A program made the translations under genes and the position numbers. From positions 1,793,501 through 1,857,500 of the forward strand of contig NZ_CP011774.1 in NCBI RefSeq assembly GCF_001412535.1: 64,000 bases of DNA, in the 5' to 3' direction. The notes below the pieces were generated by a model. It worked only from the letters and a program-made list of their open reading frames with translations. It had not been told where the DNA came from and did no database searches. Below are positions 44,768-52,818 of this stretch, piece after piece. How positions within the stretch are numbered: position 1 is the stretch's first letter; each line of letters starts with the position of its first letter. Source of the stretch: Limnohabitans sp. 63ED37-2 (lineage in GTDB: Bacteria; Pseudomonadota; Gammaproteobacteria; Burkholderiales; Burkholderiaceae_C).

Positions 44768-44944
44768 GTGACGAGCCCCTCCTCGGCCAATCCCCCACCC
44801 GCCCTCAAGCCCTTGGCAGGCCCCACGACCCTATTTTGGGTCTGGGTTCTGTTGGCTTGCTGGCTGGTTTATACCTTCACCACCTTGGGCTGGTATTTGC
44901 TGAATGACCCCGCCTTCATGGGCAGCATTTGCAGCGAAAGATGA
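44768..44944 (+). CDS. Possible 58-residue single-pass membrane protein
   Basis: A GTG-initiated reading frame begins seven bases after the first MCP and ends one base before the start of the next (TGAGATG). It has a Pro-rich N-terminus (TSPSSANPPPALKPLAGP), one strong Trp-rich TM helix (LFWVWVLLACWLVYTFTTLG, about residues 22-41) and a short C-tail. No homolog is known to me. The fit between two receptor genes and the tail-to-head spacing suggest translational coupling, but the frame could be chance. Confidence 0.4.
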   Translation: MTSPSSANPPPALKPLAGPTTLFWVWVLLACWLVYTFTTLGWYLLNDPAFMGSICSER

Positions 44945-44945
44945 G

Positions 44946-46790
44946 ATGAAAAAGAACGACCGTTTGTCCACTGCCAAGCACGCCGACATGATTCTCCAGC
45001 CGCAACGCGCAGCGGCGGATCGCATCATGCTCAGCATGATGGTTTTTTTGCTGGCCGTGACCTTCGGCATCGGGTGGTTCACGAACACCACCTCGCTGTC
45101 AATGCTGGTGGGTTTGCCTGCCTTGTTGGTGCCATGGGCGATTTACAAAATGACCCCGGGCTCACTGGCCTCGCGTTTAGCGATTGCCTGTGCGCTGATG
45201 GTTTTTTCGGCCCTGAGCATTCAACAAACACAGGGCATGGTCGAGAGCCACTTTGGCATCTTCACCCTGTTGGCCTTCTTGTTGTACTACCGCGATTGGC
45301 GCCCCATCGTGGCCGCCGCAGGTTTGATCGCGGTGCACCACCTGGGTTTTGGCTACTTGCAAACGCTCAACTCTGGCATCACCCTGTTGCCGGGGCAGGC
45401 TCACCTGACCATCATTCTTGTTCACGCCGCGTATGTGGTCTTTGAAGCGGCCGTGCTGATCTTCATGGCCACCATTCTCAAGCGGGAAGCACTGGAATCT
45501 GCACTGGTGGCCGAGTTGTCGGGTCAAATCAGCGAAGGCGATTTCTCTGCCCGTGGCCCTTCTGTCGACGCCCAGGAACTCCCTCTGCTGTTCAAAGTGG
45601 CGCAAATGCAAAAGTCTCTGCAGTCCACCTTGCAAGACATCATTGGTGTGATGACCGCTGTGGCGCAAGGCCATTTGGATCGCCGGGTGACCGTCGAAGC
45701 CAAAGGCGATCTGGGCGCACTCAAAGAAAACATCAACCAGAGCATTCATGTGCAGCAGTCGGTGTTTCAGGACATCACGCAGGTCATGCAAGGGGTGGCA
45801 GAAGGCAATTTCGCCATGCGCGTCACCGCCCAGGCCCATGGCGAATTGAATACGCTCAAACAAAACATCAACCAAAGCATGGCGGCACAACAAACCGTGT
45901 TCCAGGACATCCGCCAAGTCATGCAGGCCCTCGCCCAGGGCAATCTGCAACACCGCGTGACCGCGCAAGCTTTGGGCGATTTGAACGAACTCAAGGACAA
46001 CATCAACCAATCCTTGGACGCGCTGCGCGAGGCCATGACCACCATTCACCTGAACGCACGCCAAGTGGCCGCGGCCTCCGGTGAGGCGTCGAACGCCATT
46101 GGTCAGATTTCAGACGGGGCACGCCACCAGACCGACGCCATCAGCCAAGTGGCCAATGCTGTTCGCCAAACCGTCACCTCGGTTTCTGAGGTTTCAGAGA
46201 ATACCGAAATCGCCAGCCAGAAGTCGCGCCAGTCCTTCACGCTGGTGCGTGGCAGCATGGTGAAGATGGAAGAGATGGTCAAAGTGGTCAGCAATATCGC
46301 GACCAACTCGGAAAAGATCAACAAGATCACCGAGGTGATCGAAAAGATCGCCAACAAGACCAACTTGCTGTCGCTCAATGCCGCCATCGAAGCCGCCCGT
46401 GCAGGTGAGCATGGCAAAGGCTTTGCCGTCGTCGCCGATGAAGTTGGCAAACTGGCCCTCAACAGTGCCGAAAGCTCTCAGGAGATCGCCGCCTTGGTCA
46501 AACAAGCGGTTGAAGAGGCCCGAAGTGCGGTGACCGCTGTGATGGAAGTGAGCGAAGACATGTCGGGCATCGAGCGGGAAACCCAGGCCACCGACCAAAT
46601 GTTGCAACGCATTGCCACGGCCTTGGTTGAACAAAGTTCAGCGGTTGAACAAATCAATGTGAACTTGAACAATCTCGATCAAATTGCACGCAGCAACGCA
46701 GCCGCATCGGAAGAAATTGCCGCCACAGTGATCGAGTTGTCCAAGATTGCCGACGCGACGCGTCATGAAGTTCAGCGTTTCGAAACCTGA
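44946..46790 (+). CDS. MCP with multi-pass membrane sensor and HAMP repeats
   Basis: This 614-residue receptor has about six N-terminal TM helices (residues 25-200) including the FLLYYRDWRPIVAAAGLIAVHH segment (split form: YYRDWRP, IAVHHLGF), a sensor type shared with some histidine kinases, and no large periplasmic domain. Three HAMP-like repeats follow (VAQGHLDRRV, VAEGNFAMRV, LAQGNLQHRV), then the NLLSLNAAIEAARAGEHGKG hairpin. It may sense membrane or energetic state. ATG 44946 gives a hydrophilic N-terminus, MKKNDRLSTAKHAD. Confidence 0.88.
   Translation: MKKNDRLSTAKHADMILQPQRAAADRIMLSMMVFLLAVTFGIGWFTNTTSLSMLVGLPALLVPWAIYKMTPGSLASRLAIACALMVFSALSIQQTQGMVESHFGIFTLLAFLLYYRDWRPIVAAAGLIAVHHLGFGYLQTLNSGITLLPGQAHLTIILVHAAYVVFEAAVLIFMATILKREALESALVAELSGQISEGDFSARGPSVDAQELPLLFKVAQMQKSLQSTLQDIIGVMTAVAQGHLDRRVTVEAKGDLGALKENINQSIHVQQSVFQDITQVMQGVAEGNFAMRVTAQAHGELNTLKQNINQSMAAQQTVFQDIRQVMQALAQGNLQHRVTAQALGDLNELKDNINQSLDALREAMTTIHLNARQVAAASGEASNAIGQISDGARHQTDAISQVANAVRQTVTSVSEVSENTEIASQKSRQSFTLVRGSMVKMEEMVKVVSNIATNSEKINKITEVIEKIANKTNLLSLNAAIEAARAGEHGKGFAVVADEVGKLALNSAESSQEIAALVKQAVEEARSAVTAVMEVSEDMSGIERETQATDQMLQRIATALVEQSSAVEQINVNLNNLDQIARSNAAASEEIAATVIELSKIADATRHEVQRFET
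45640..46035 (+). repeat. Three tandem HAMP-like repeats inside the second MCP gene
   Basis: A protein repeat of about 44-48 residues occurs three times with the same skeleton: (V/L)AQG.(L/F)..RVT..A.G.L..LK.NINQS. The DNA repeats are diverged but the encoded NINQS ends recur at regular spacing. Poly-HAMP arrays transmit conformational signals along the receptor stalk. Confidence 0.75.
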
Positions 46791-46796
46791 TCAAGC

Positions 46797-46816
46797 ACCC
46801 GGGCCTTGGTCCGGGT
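46797..46816. terminator. Hairpin between the convergent MCP and receiver genes
   Basis: ACCCGG (46797-46802) pairs with CCGGGT (46811-46816) over an eight-base loop, six bases after the MCP stop. There is no T-run, so intrinsic termination is uncertain, but the position between convergent genes is fitting. Confidence 0.4.
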
Positions 46817-46851
46817 TCCCCACCCCCGACAAGGCTGGGGTCACAAGAACC

Positions 46852-47241
46852 TCAAGGCCTTGAAGCCAGCAACTGCCGAACCTGTTCGATCAAGTCCACG
46901 CTCTTGAACGGTTTGGGCAAACTCGCATTGGCACCCGGCACCTGGATGCTGTCGATGCCATAACGCTGCATGATGTTGCGTGTGCTGCCCGACACCACAA
47001 TCACCGGAAGATCGGGCTTGATTTTGCGCAGTTGTTTCACAAAATCGACCCCGTCCATTTTGGGCATCACCAAGTCGGTGATGATCAGGTCAATGGTCTG
47101 TGCGCCCAAACAAGCCAAAGCCTGCTCGCCGTCGGGGGCCGTGATCACTTTGTAGCCTTGGATTTCAAGCACCTCCTGCACCCCGGCCCGGAGCAACTCC
47201 TCGTCCTCAACAAGCAAAATGGTGGCTTTGGTATGTGGCAT
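46852..47241 (-). CDS. Single-domain response regulator
   Basis: This 129-residue receiver has no output domain. Phosphorylation site Asp56 (ITDLVMP), acid pocket Glu12-Asp13 and conserved Lys (LPKPF) are present. It follows the large histidine kinase gene by 26 bases on the same strand and is probably its partner. It is clearly paralogous to the receiver at 50676, sharing the LLR.GV.E.LE and VPGAN/LSGAN insert. Confidence 0.9.
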   Translation of the reverse strand: MPHTKATILLVEDEELLRAGVQEVLEIQGYKVITAPDGEQALACLGAQTIDLIITDLVMPKMDGVDFVKQLRKIKPDLPVIVVSGSTRNIMQRYGIDSIQVPGANASLPKPFKSVDLIEQVRQLLASRP

Positions 47242-47267
47242 GTTGTTTCTCTCTGGATCTGAGTGAC

Positions 47268-50200
47268 TCAGGCTTGCCCGCAGGGCAAGGAAATGGTGAA
47301 TGTGGTGCCCTGACCTGGCTCAGACTGGCAATCGATCGTGCCCCCCATCTGGGTGATGATGCTGCGCACCATGGCCAAACCCAGACCGGTGCCTTTGCCC
47401 ACCTCTTTGGTGGTGAAGAAGGGCTCAAAAATGCGCGACATGATTTCTGGCGGAATGCCACTGCCGTTGTCGGACACCGCGATGGACACATGGGAGGCGT
47501 CCGGACGGTCCAGCTTGATTTTGATGAGGCCATCGCGCCGGTCGCCAATGGCGTGGCTGCCATTGACACACAAATTGACAATGACCTGCTGCAAAGTGCC
47601 GCTTTGCCCGCGCAAGATGACGCCCGAATCCAAGGCTGTGGCATCGACCAAAATGTCAATGCCTTTGAGTGTGGCCTGCAAAAGGCCTTGGGTTTCTTCA
47701 ATGACGGGCAATAGTTCGAACGGCACCAGAACTTCTTGCTCATCGTGAACGCTGCCGTCCTCTTCCAGCCGCTTGCGCTCCCGGCCCAAGGCATTGAGCT
47801 TGAGCACGATGTCACGCGCACGTGTGGTGGCTTGCAAAATCGCCGACAGGTTCTTGGCCGCTTTGGTCTCGCTGCCCAGCTTCATCTCCACCAACTCTGC
47901 GTGGTTCTGAATCACCCCCAGCAAGTTGTTGAAGTCATGCGCCACACCTGCGGCCAGCTGCCCCAAAGCATCCAGCCTTTGTGACTGCTCAACTTTGTGA
48001 ACCATGCGCAGGTTCTCGGCCTCTTTTTCCTTGATCTCGCGCATGTCCTTGATGGTCACCACCGCCCCAGTCAAGCGGTTGTAGGGATCAACCAAGGGGG
48101 ATGCGGTCAGCACCACCGGCAGCAAAGTTTCCAATTGGCTGTGCAACACCATCCACTCGATGTTGTGCATGCGGCGAATCATGAACGCACTCAAAGCGTC
48201 CAGATCGGGGATCAACCACACCATCATGTCTTCATTGGCGGACGAGGGCTGAGGCACCAGCAAGGTGGGCAAACGCATCACTGGGGCATTGCCGGCACGC
48301 CAAGCCACCTCGATCACCAAAGGTTCCTGGTCGACCGTGTCGACATCGGTCTGGTCCCGCAGGGCCAGCAGTTCACGGCTGGTTTGTTCCGCCAACAACT
48401 GCGACTCAGGGGTGGATTGGGGGGCCACCGTCAGGCCCAACAAGGCACACGCCGTGGGCGTGGCCCATTTGAGACGCCCCATGCGGTTCGCGTACAAAAG
48501 TGGAATAGGCAAGGACTGCACCAAGGACGGGTCTTGGGCCAAGTCCTCGACCAAACGTCTCAAGAGCCAAGCGGTTTGCAGGGGCAGCCAATAGGCCAGG
48601 TCGTGTCCTTTTTGCTGACCGGGCAGAAGTTTGTGCACCGGCTGCAAAGAGGTGCTGGCCTTGTCGCTGCCCAACAAATCGAGCGCCATGGGGTTGGCAC
48701 TGATCACCCGCCCGTTGCGGTCCAAACGCAACACGCCGTCTTGCATCGCATCCATGCTCATTTCGAGCAGCTGGTGCTGGGCGCGGATTTCCTCGCTCTT
48801 GTTGACCAGGTTCGACACATCGTGCAAATTGATCACCGTTTGCTGCGGCATGCCCGTGGCGTCTGCCAAAAACGAAGAACTCACCCGCACAGGGATGTGT
48901 GTGCCCGAGCGGTTGCGCAGTTTGGCAATCATGGCCTCTTCATCACCTGGGATCAGCTTTTGCAAGGTCGTTGAATTGGCCACGCCCCAGGGCAAGTCGC
49001 GTTCACCACGCAGCAAGACCAAGGTCACACGCTCCCCCACCAAGCGGTGGTTGATCAGACTGATTTCTACCGAACTGGGGGCTTGACCGGCATGAAAACG
49101 GATGGCCATGGGCTGGCCCGAACCCGACCGGTAATAACTGTCATCGCTGGACAGCTGGGTCTGCAAATCCTGCAGATCCTCCTCGGGCACATCCTGCAGC
49201 AAGGTCCAAAACGAACGGCCTTTGAGCTGGTCCACACCACAGCCGAGCAACTGGGCCAGACGGGGGTTGGCTTGGATCACTTGGCCATCCGCATCGATCA
49301 AACAAGCGCCCAACAGGTTCTCGGTCAAGACTTGCCAGTAAGTCTGAGGATTTTGAACACCCAGACGGGTCAGCATGTGGCCATAGCCCTTGAAGATGGA
49401 CAACATGCGTGTCTCGTCTTCTTCGAACAGCAAACTGCTCGGCTGACCCACCAACAAATCCCTGTCAAAACCTGTGAGCTTGAGCAAGGCCGGGTTGCAA
49501 TCCTGGATGCGTCCGGCCCGGTCCACCACAACCAAGCCACTGTGCATGGTGCCCAAAATGTCATTGACATACGTCATTTGCTTTTTGAGGGCGATTTCAC
49601 TGGTCTGCAGCTTCTCTTGTTGGTGCTGCAATTCACGGGTCAGCTCATTGGCGCGGACCAAGGACGCCTGCAATGTCTCGCGTGCAGCCGCCGACTGCAT
49701 CGCCACGGCAATGGCCGCAGACACAGGCTCCATCAAGGCTTCCAGCTCGGCCGGCAATGTTTTTGATGAGGTCATCAGCAACACGCCCCGCACCTGCGCC
49801 TCGATCACCAAAGGCACCAGCACCGTATCGCCTTGGTTCTTGTTGGGCATGTTCTTGAGCATGCTCAATGGAATTTCGTCATTGCGCAAAATCGTCTGGC
49901 TCGCGGCCAAAGCCTGCAAGCTGGCAAAACTGCAACCGATCAACTCGGGCAAAAACTGTGTCTGAGATGGATCATCGGTTTGACGCTGCAGCTTGCATTC
50001 GGCATGCAAACGCTTGGCACTGGGGTCGAAGTCCAGCACGTAAACAGCGCAGGCACTCAGGCCCATGAAACGGGTCAAGGTCTCGGACACCAAATTGGAA
50101 AGGGCTGTGGGTGTGTGGTCGTGACGAACCGTTTGGTGAATCAAGGCCAGCCCTTCATCACGCCAAGCCCGCTGCTCTTGGTCCAGTTGACCTTCCTGCA

Positions 50201-50519
50201 GGTTGGTCACCACCGTGGCCAAATCGCCCCAAACACCTTGGCCGCCGGAATTGAGCAAAGTTTTTGCCTGCGACAGCTCCCTGGCCGCCAGCAAATGCGT
50301 CACATGGGCAAGCTGCGCCGGATCGGCACCCAAATTCTCCCGATCAAACCGCCACCAAGCCCCTGCCCCCAAAAGCACCAGCAAACTGGCCACCCACAAA
50401 AGCCAAACGTTTTCTGCAGCGCTTGGGATACCAGAAAGGACAGCAAAAACCATCAGGGCAACACCTGATAAAACCAAAAAAAATCCAATTTTGGAAGACT
50501 TAATGCGGAGCAGGTTCAT
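47268..50519 (-). CDS. Multi-PAS sensor histidine kinase
   Basis: This 1083-residue kinase has two N-terminal TM helices (about 12-50), a GAF-like region, and at least three PAS domains (MHSGLVVVDRAGRIQDCNPALL in part, CLIDADGQVIQANPRLAQLL, GVLRLDRNGRVISANPMALD). A HisKA domain follows with phospho-acceptor His861 in GVAHDFNNLLG, then a HATPase domain (VNLCVNGSHAIGD, DNGSGIPPEI, GTGLGLAMV). It should sense cytosolic signals through PAS/GAF and phosphorylate separate receivers. ATG 50519 (MNLLRIKSSK) starts just before the first TM helix. The gene is flanked by two paralogous receivers, one on each side, and by an adenylate cyclase receiver downstream of the second. Confidence 0.88.
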   Translation of the reverse strand: MNLLRIKSSKIGFFLVLSGVALMVFAVLSGIPSAAENVWLLWVASLLVLLGAGAWWRFDRENLGADPAQLAHVTHLLAARELSQAKTLLNSGGQGVWGDLATVVTNLQEGQLDQEQRAWRDEGLALIHQTVRHDHTPTALSNLVSETLTRFMGLSACAVYVLDFDPSAKRLHAECKLQRQTDDPSQTQFLPELIGCSFASLQALAASQTILRNDEIPLSMLKNMPNKNQGDTVLVPLVIEAQVRGVLLMTSSKTLPAELEALMEPVSAAIAVAMQSAAARETLQASLVRANELTRELQHQQEKLQTSEIALKKQMTYVNDILGTMHSGLVVVDRAGRIQDCNPALLKLTGFDRDLLVGQPSSLLFEEDETRMLSIFKGYGHMLTRLGVQNPQTYWQVLTENLLGACLIDADGQVIQANPRLAQLLGCGVDQLKGRSFWTLLQDVPEEDLQDLQTQLSSDDSYYRSGSGQPMAIRFHAGQAPSSVEISLINHRLVGERVTLVLLRGERDLPWGVANSTTLQKLIPGDEEAMIAKLRNRSGTHIPVRVSSSFLADATGMPQQTVINLHDVSNLVNKSEEIRAQHQLLEMSMDAMQDGVLRLDRNGRVISANPMALDLLGSDKASTSLQPVHKLLPGQQKGHDLAYWLPLQTAWLLRRLVEDLAQDPSLVQSLPIPLLYANRMGRLKWATPTACALLGLTVAPQSTPESQLLAEQTSRELLALRDQTDVDTVDQEPLVIEVAWRAGNAPVMRLPTLLVPQPSSANEDMMVWLIPDLDALSAFMIRRMHNIEWMVLHSQLETLLPVVLTASPLVDPYNRLTGAVVTIKDMREIKEKEAENLRMVHKVEQSQRLDALGQLAAGVAHDFNNLLGVIQNHAELVEMKLGSETKAAKNLSAILQATTRARDIVLKLNALGRERKRLEEDGSVHDEQEVLVPFELLPVIEETQGLLQATLKGIDILVDATALDSGVILRGQSGTLQQVIVNLCVNGSHAIGDRRDGLIKIKLDRPDASHVSIAVSDNGSGIPPEIMSRIFEPFFTTKEVGKGTGLGLAMVRSIITQMGGTIDCQSEPGQGTTFTISLPCGQA

Positions 50520-50675
50520 AAATTTAACTTTTGTCACGAGTTCTGCGAAAAAAATACCCAAAACAATCAAAAAAACAACGCACTGACGAATGCAAGAAGT
50601 TATTATTTTGAATTACAGTTCATCATTATTGGCGATTTTTTTGATAGAATTACGAGAGTTCCGGAGAATATTTGA

Positions 50676-51050
50676 ATGACCACGATTTTGCTTGTAGATG
50701 ACGAAGATCTTTTGCGCGAGGGTGTGCGTGAAATTCTGGAATTTTCTGACTATTCGGTCATCGAAGCCCGTGATGGCATGGAAGCGCTTGAGCTTTTCGC
50801 CGTGAACAACGTGGATCTGGTGATCTCGGACATCGTGATGCCCAATATGGACGGCGTGGACTTTGTTTCACGTTTGCGCGAGTCTTTCCCAGCCGTGCCG
50901 ATTCTCACCATCTCCGGCGGCAGCCGGGTGGTCAGCGCCCGTTTTGGCCTCGATTCTGCCCTGCTGTCTGGCGCCAACGACAGCTTGACCAAGCCATTCA
51001 CCGCGGTGCAATTGCTTGAAAAAGTCAAAGCCTTGCTCGAAGTGAACTGA
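50676..51050 (+). CDS. Single-domain response regulator
   Basis: The 124-residue receiver has Asp8-Asp9, phospho-site Asp52 (ISDIVMP) and a TKPF lysine. It has no output domain. Divergent from the histidine kinase, with a 156-base AT-rich gap, and eight bases before the adenylate cyclase gene. It is paralogous to the receiver at 46852. It probably relays phosphate, or competes for it, in the same pathway. Confidence 0.9.
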   Translation: MTTILLVDDEDLLREGVREILEFSDYSVIEARDGMEALELFAVNNVDLVISDIVMPNMDGVDFVSRLRESFPAVPILTISGGSRVVSARFGLDSALLSGANDSLTKPFTAVQLLEKVKALLEVN

Positions 51051-51058
51051 TCAAAGCC

Positions 51059-52222
51059 ATGCAGACGACCGTCGGCAAACCTGCCTCAAGCTCTGACAAC
51101 CGCGGCAACTCAGCGGAGTTGGACATCGGTGCCAAAGTTTCTTCCGATTTCCAAAAAGCCAAGGTTTTGCTGGTCGACGACAGCCGCTTGATCCGCATGG
51201 GATTGAGAAAATCGCTGGTTGAGATCGGCTTGTCCGACATCACCGAAGCCAGCGATGGGCGTGAGGCAATCGAGACGCTGGTCCGCGAACCCTTTGACTT
51301 GATGCTGCTCGACATGGAAATGCCCGAAATGAACGGCATGGAAGTCTTGGCTGTGTTGCGCGACACCCCCCACCAGCCCTGGCCACCGGTGATCGTGATT
51401 TCCGGCGGCACCAGCCTAGAAGACGCCGTGCGTTGCATTGAGCTGGGCGCTGAAGACTATCTGTCCAAACCTTTTAACCCGGTGTTGTTGCGCGCTCGTG
51501 TCAAAACCTCGGTGGAACGCAAACGCCTGCGTGACCAAGAAGCGCTGCGCATGCGTCAGCTCAAGCGCCAGCACGAAGCGCTGGCTTCGGAGCAGGCCAA
51601 AACCGAACAACTGCTGCTGAACATCTTGCCGCGGAAAATCGCACAGCGTTTGAAAGCGGGCGAAGAACACATCGCCGACGCTTTCCCCAATGTGAGTGTG
51701 CTTTTTGCCGACATGGTCGGTTTTACCGCCATGTCGCGCACCATGACGGCGAGTGCTTTGGTGGAAGTGCTGGGTGATTTGTTTTCACGTTTCGACCTGA
51801 TCACCGAAAAACACGGCCTGGAAAAAATCAAAACCATTGGTGATTGCTACATGTTGGCTGGCGGGGTTCCCGAGCCCTTTGACGACCATGCACACGCTGT
51901 GATCGATGCAGCCCTTGAGTTTTGTACGGCATTGGAAGACATGCGTGAGCGGACCGGCGGTGCCTTGCGCATGCGCATTGGCGTGCACAGCGGCCCGATT
52001 GTGGCTGGCGTGATTGGCCTGCGCAAATTCACCTACGACCTTTGGGGCGACACCGTCAACGTGGCCAGCCGCATGGAATCCACCGGTGAGCCTGGCCGCA
52101 TCCATGTTTCTGTCAACACGGCCGAGCTCGTTCGAAACGATTTTCACCTTGAATCCCGTGGCTCCATTGAAGTCAAAAGTTTGGGCCAAGTTGAAACCTT
52201 TTTTGTCAACGGACGCAAATAA
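51059..52222 (+). CDS. Response regulator with class III adenylate cyclase output
   Basis: The 387 residues comprise a receiver at about residues 35-150 (phospho-site Asp85 in LLDMEMP) and a class III nucleotide cyclase domain at about 190-375. Metal aspartates are Asp218 (LFADMVGF) and Asp262 (IGDCYM). The purine-selecting pair is Lys258 (KIKTIGD) and Asp327 (YDLWGD), the ATP-type combination. Transition-state residues Asn334 and Arg338 (NVASRME) are present. It should make cAMP under control of phosphorylation, probably by the neighbouring histidine kinase. Together with the phosphodiesterase and cNMP-binding proteins at 40.7-42.4 kb it would complete a cAMP circuit. In operon with the receiver upstream. 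Confidence 0.88.
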   Translation: MQTTVGKPASSSDNRGNSAELDIGAKVSSDFQKAKVLLVDDSRLIRMGLRKSLVEIGLSDITEASDGREAIETLVREPFDLMLLDMEMPEMNGMEVLAVLRDTPHQPWPPVIVISGGTSLEDAVRCIELGAEDYLSKPFNPVLLRARVKTSVERKRLRDQEALRMRQLKRQHEALASEQAKTEQLLLNILPRKIAQRLKAGEEHIADAFPNVSVLFADMVGFTAMSRTMTASALVEVLGDLFSRFDLITEKHGLEKIKTIGDCYMLAGGVPEPFDDHAHAVIDAALEFCTALEDMRERTGGALRMRIGVHSGPIVAGVIGLRKFTYDLWGDTVNVASRMESTGEPGRIHVSVNTAELVRNDFHLESRGSIEVKSLGQVETFFVNGRK

Positions 52223-52245
52223 CCTAATTCGCGGTGCTCCCAGTC

Positions 52246-52271
52246 TCAAGACCAGGATCCACGGGCCGCTT
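52246..52271 (+). promoter_or_regulatory. Sigma-28 promoter of the PAS/MCP/che operon
   Basis: TCAAG (52246-52250), N14, GCCGCTT (52265-52271). The -35 is perfect and the -10 matches GCCGATW at five of seven positions. It ends 16 bases before the PAS gene. Confidence 0.6.
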
Positions 52272-52287
52272 CAAATAAGAGGAAGTC

Positions 52288-52818
52288 ATGGCAAGACAAC
52301 ACATTCAAGCGAACCAACAAGAGAGGGTCATGCGTGACGATGATTTCATCGTCTCCAAGGCCGACCTCAAAGGACGGATCACTTACAGCAACAAAGTGTT
52401 TGCCGAGTACTCGGGCTTTAGCGAGAGTGAGTTCATGGGCAAGCAGCACAACATCGTGCGCCACCCTGACATGCCCCGATGTGTGTTCAAGCTGCTGTGG
52501 CAACACATCGAAAGCGGCCAAGAAATCTTTGCTTATGTGAAAAACCTCTGCAAAGATGGCTCGTTTTATTGGGTGCTGGCGAACGTCACCCCCTCGCTCG
52601 ACGACCAGGGCCGCGTCGTGGGTTATTACTCGGTGCGCCGCAAACCCAATGCCAAAGCACTGTCGGTAGTGGTTCCTTTGTACAAGCAACTGTTGCAAAT
52701 TGAGCAAAACGCAGGTTCTCGCGAGGCCATTCCAGCATCCCTGACCTATCTCCAAAACCTCCTCAAAGAAAAGGGCGTCAGTTATGAGCGCTTCATCCTC
52801 GACCTCCAAGCCCTTTGA
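52288..52818 (+). CDS. Aer/CetB-like PAS domain protein
   Basis: This 176-residue soluble protein is one PAS domain with the Aer-type signature: the DDDFIVSKADLKGRITYSN region (in part: VSKADLKGRITYSN), GKQHNIVRHPDMPRCVFKLLW in part, and GYYSVRRKPN, which in Aer form the FAD-binding pocket. A short C-terminal helix region follows. It has no membrane segment or signalling hairpin. The next gene, an MCP with a TM anchor but no sensor, overlaps it by 35 bases. The pair resembles a split Aer, as in CetB/CetA of Campylobacter, so it probably mediates energy (redox) taxis. Confidence 0.85.
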   Translation: MARQHIQANQQERVMRDDDFIVSKADLKGRITYSNKVFAEYSGFSESEFMGKQHNIVRHPDMPRCVFKLLWQHIESGQEIFAYVKNLCKDGSFYWVLANVTPSLDDQGRVVGYYSVRRKPNAKALSVVVPLYKQLLQIEQNAGSREAIPASLTYLQNLLKEKGVSYERFILDLQAL

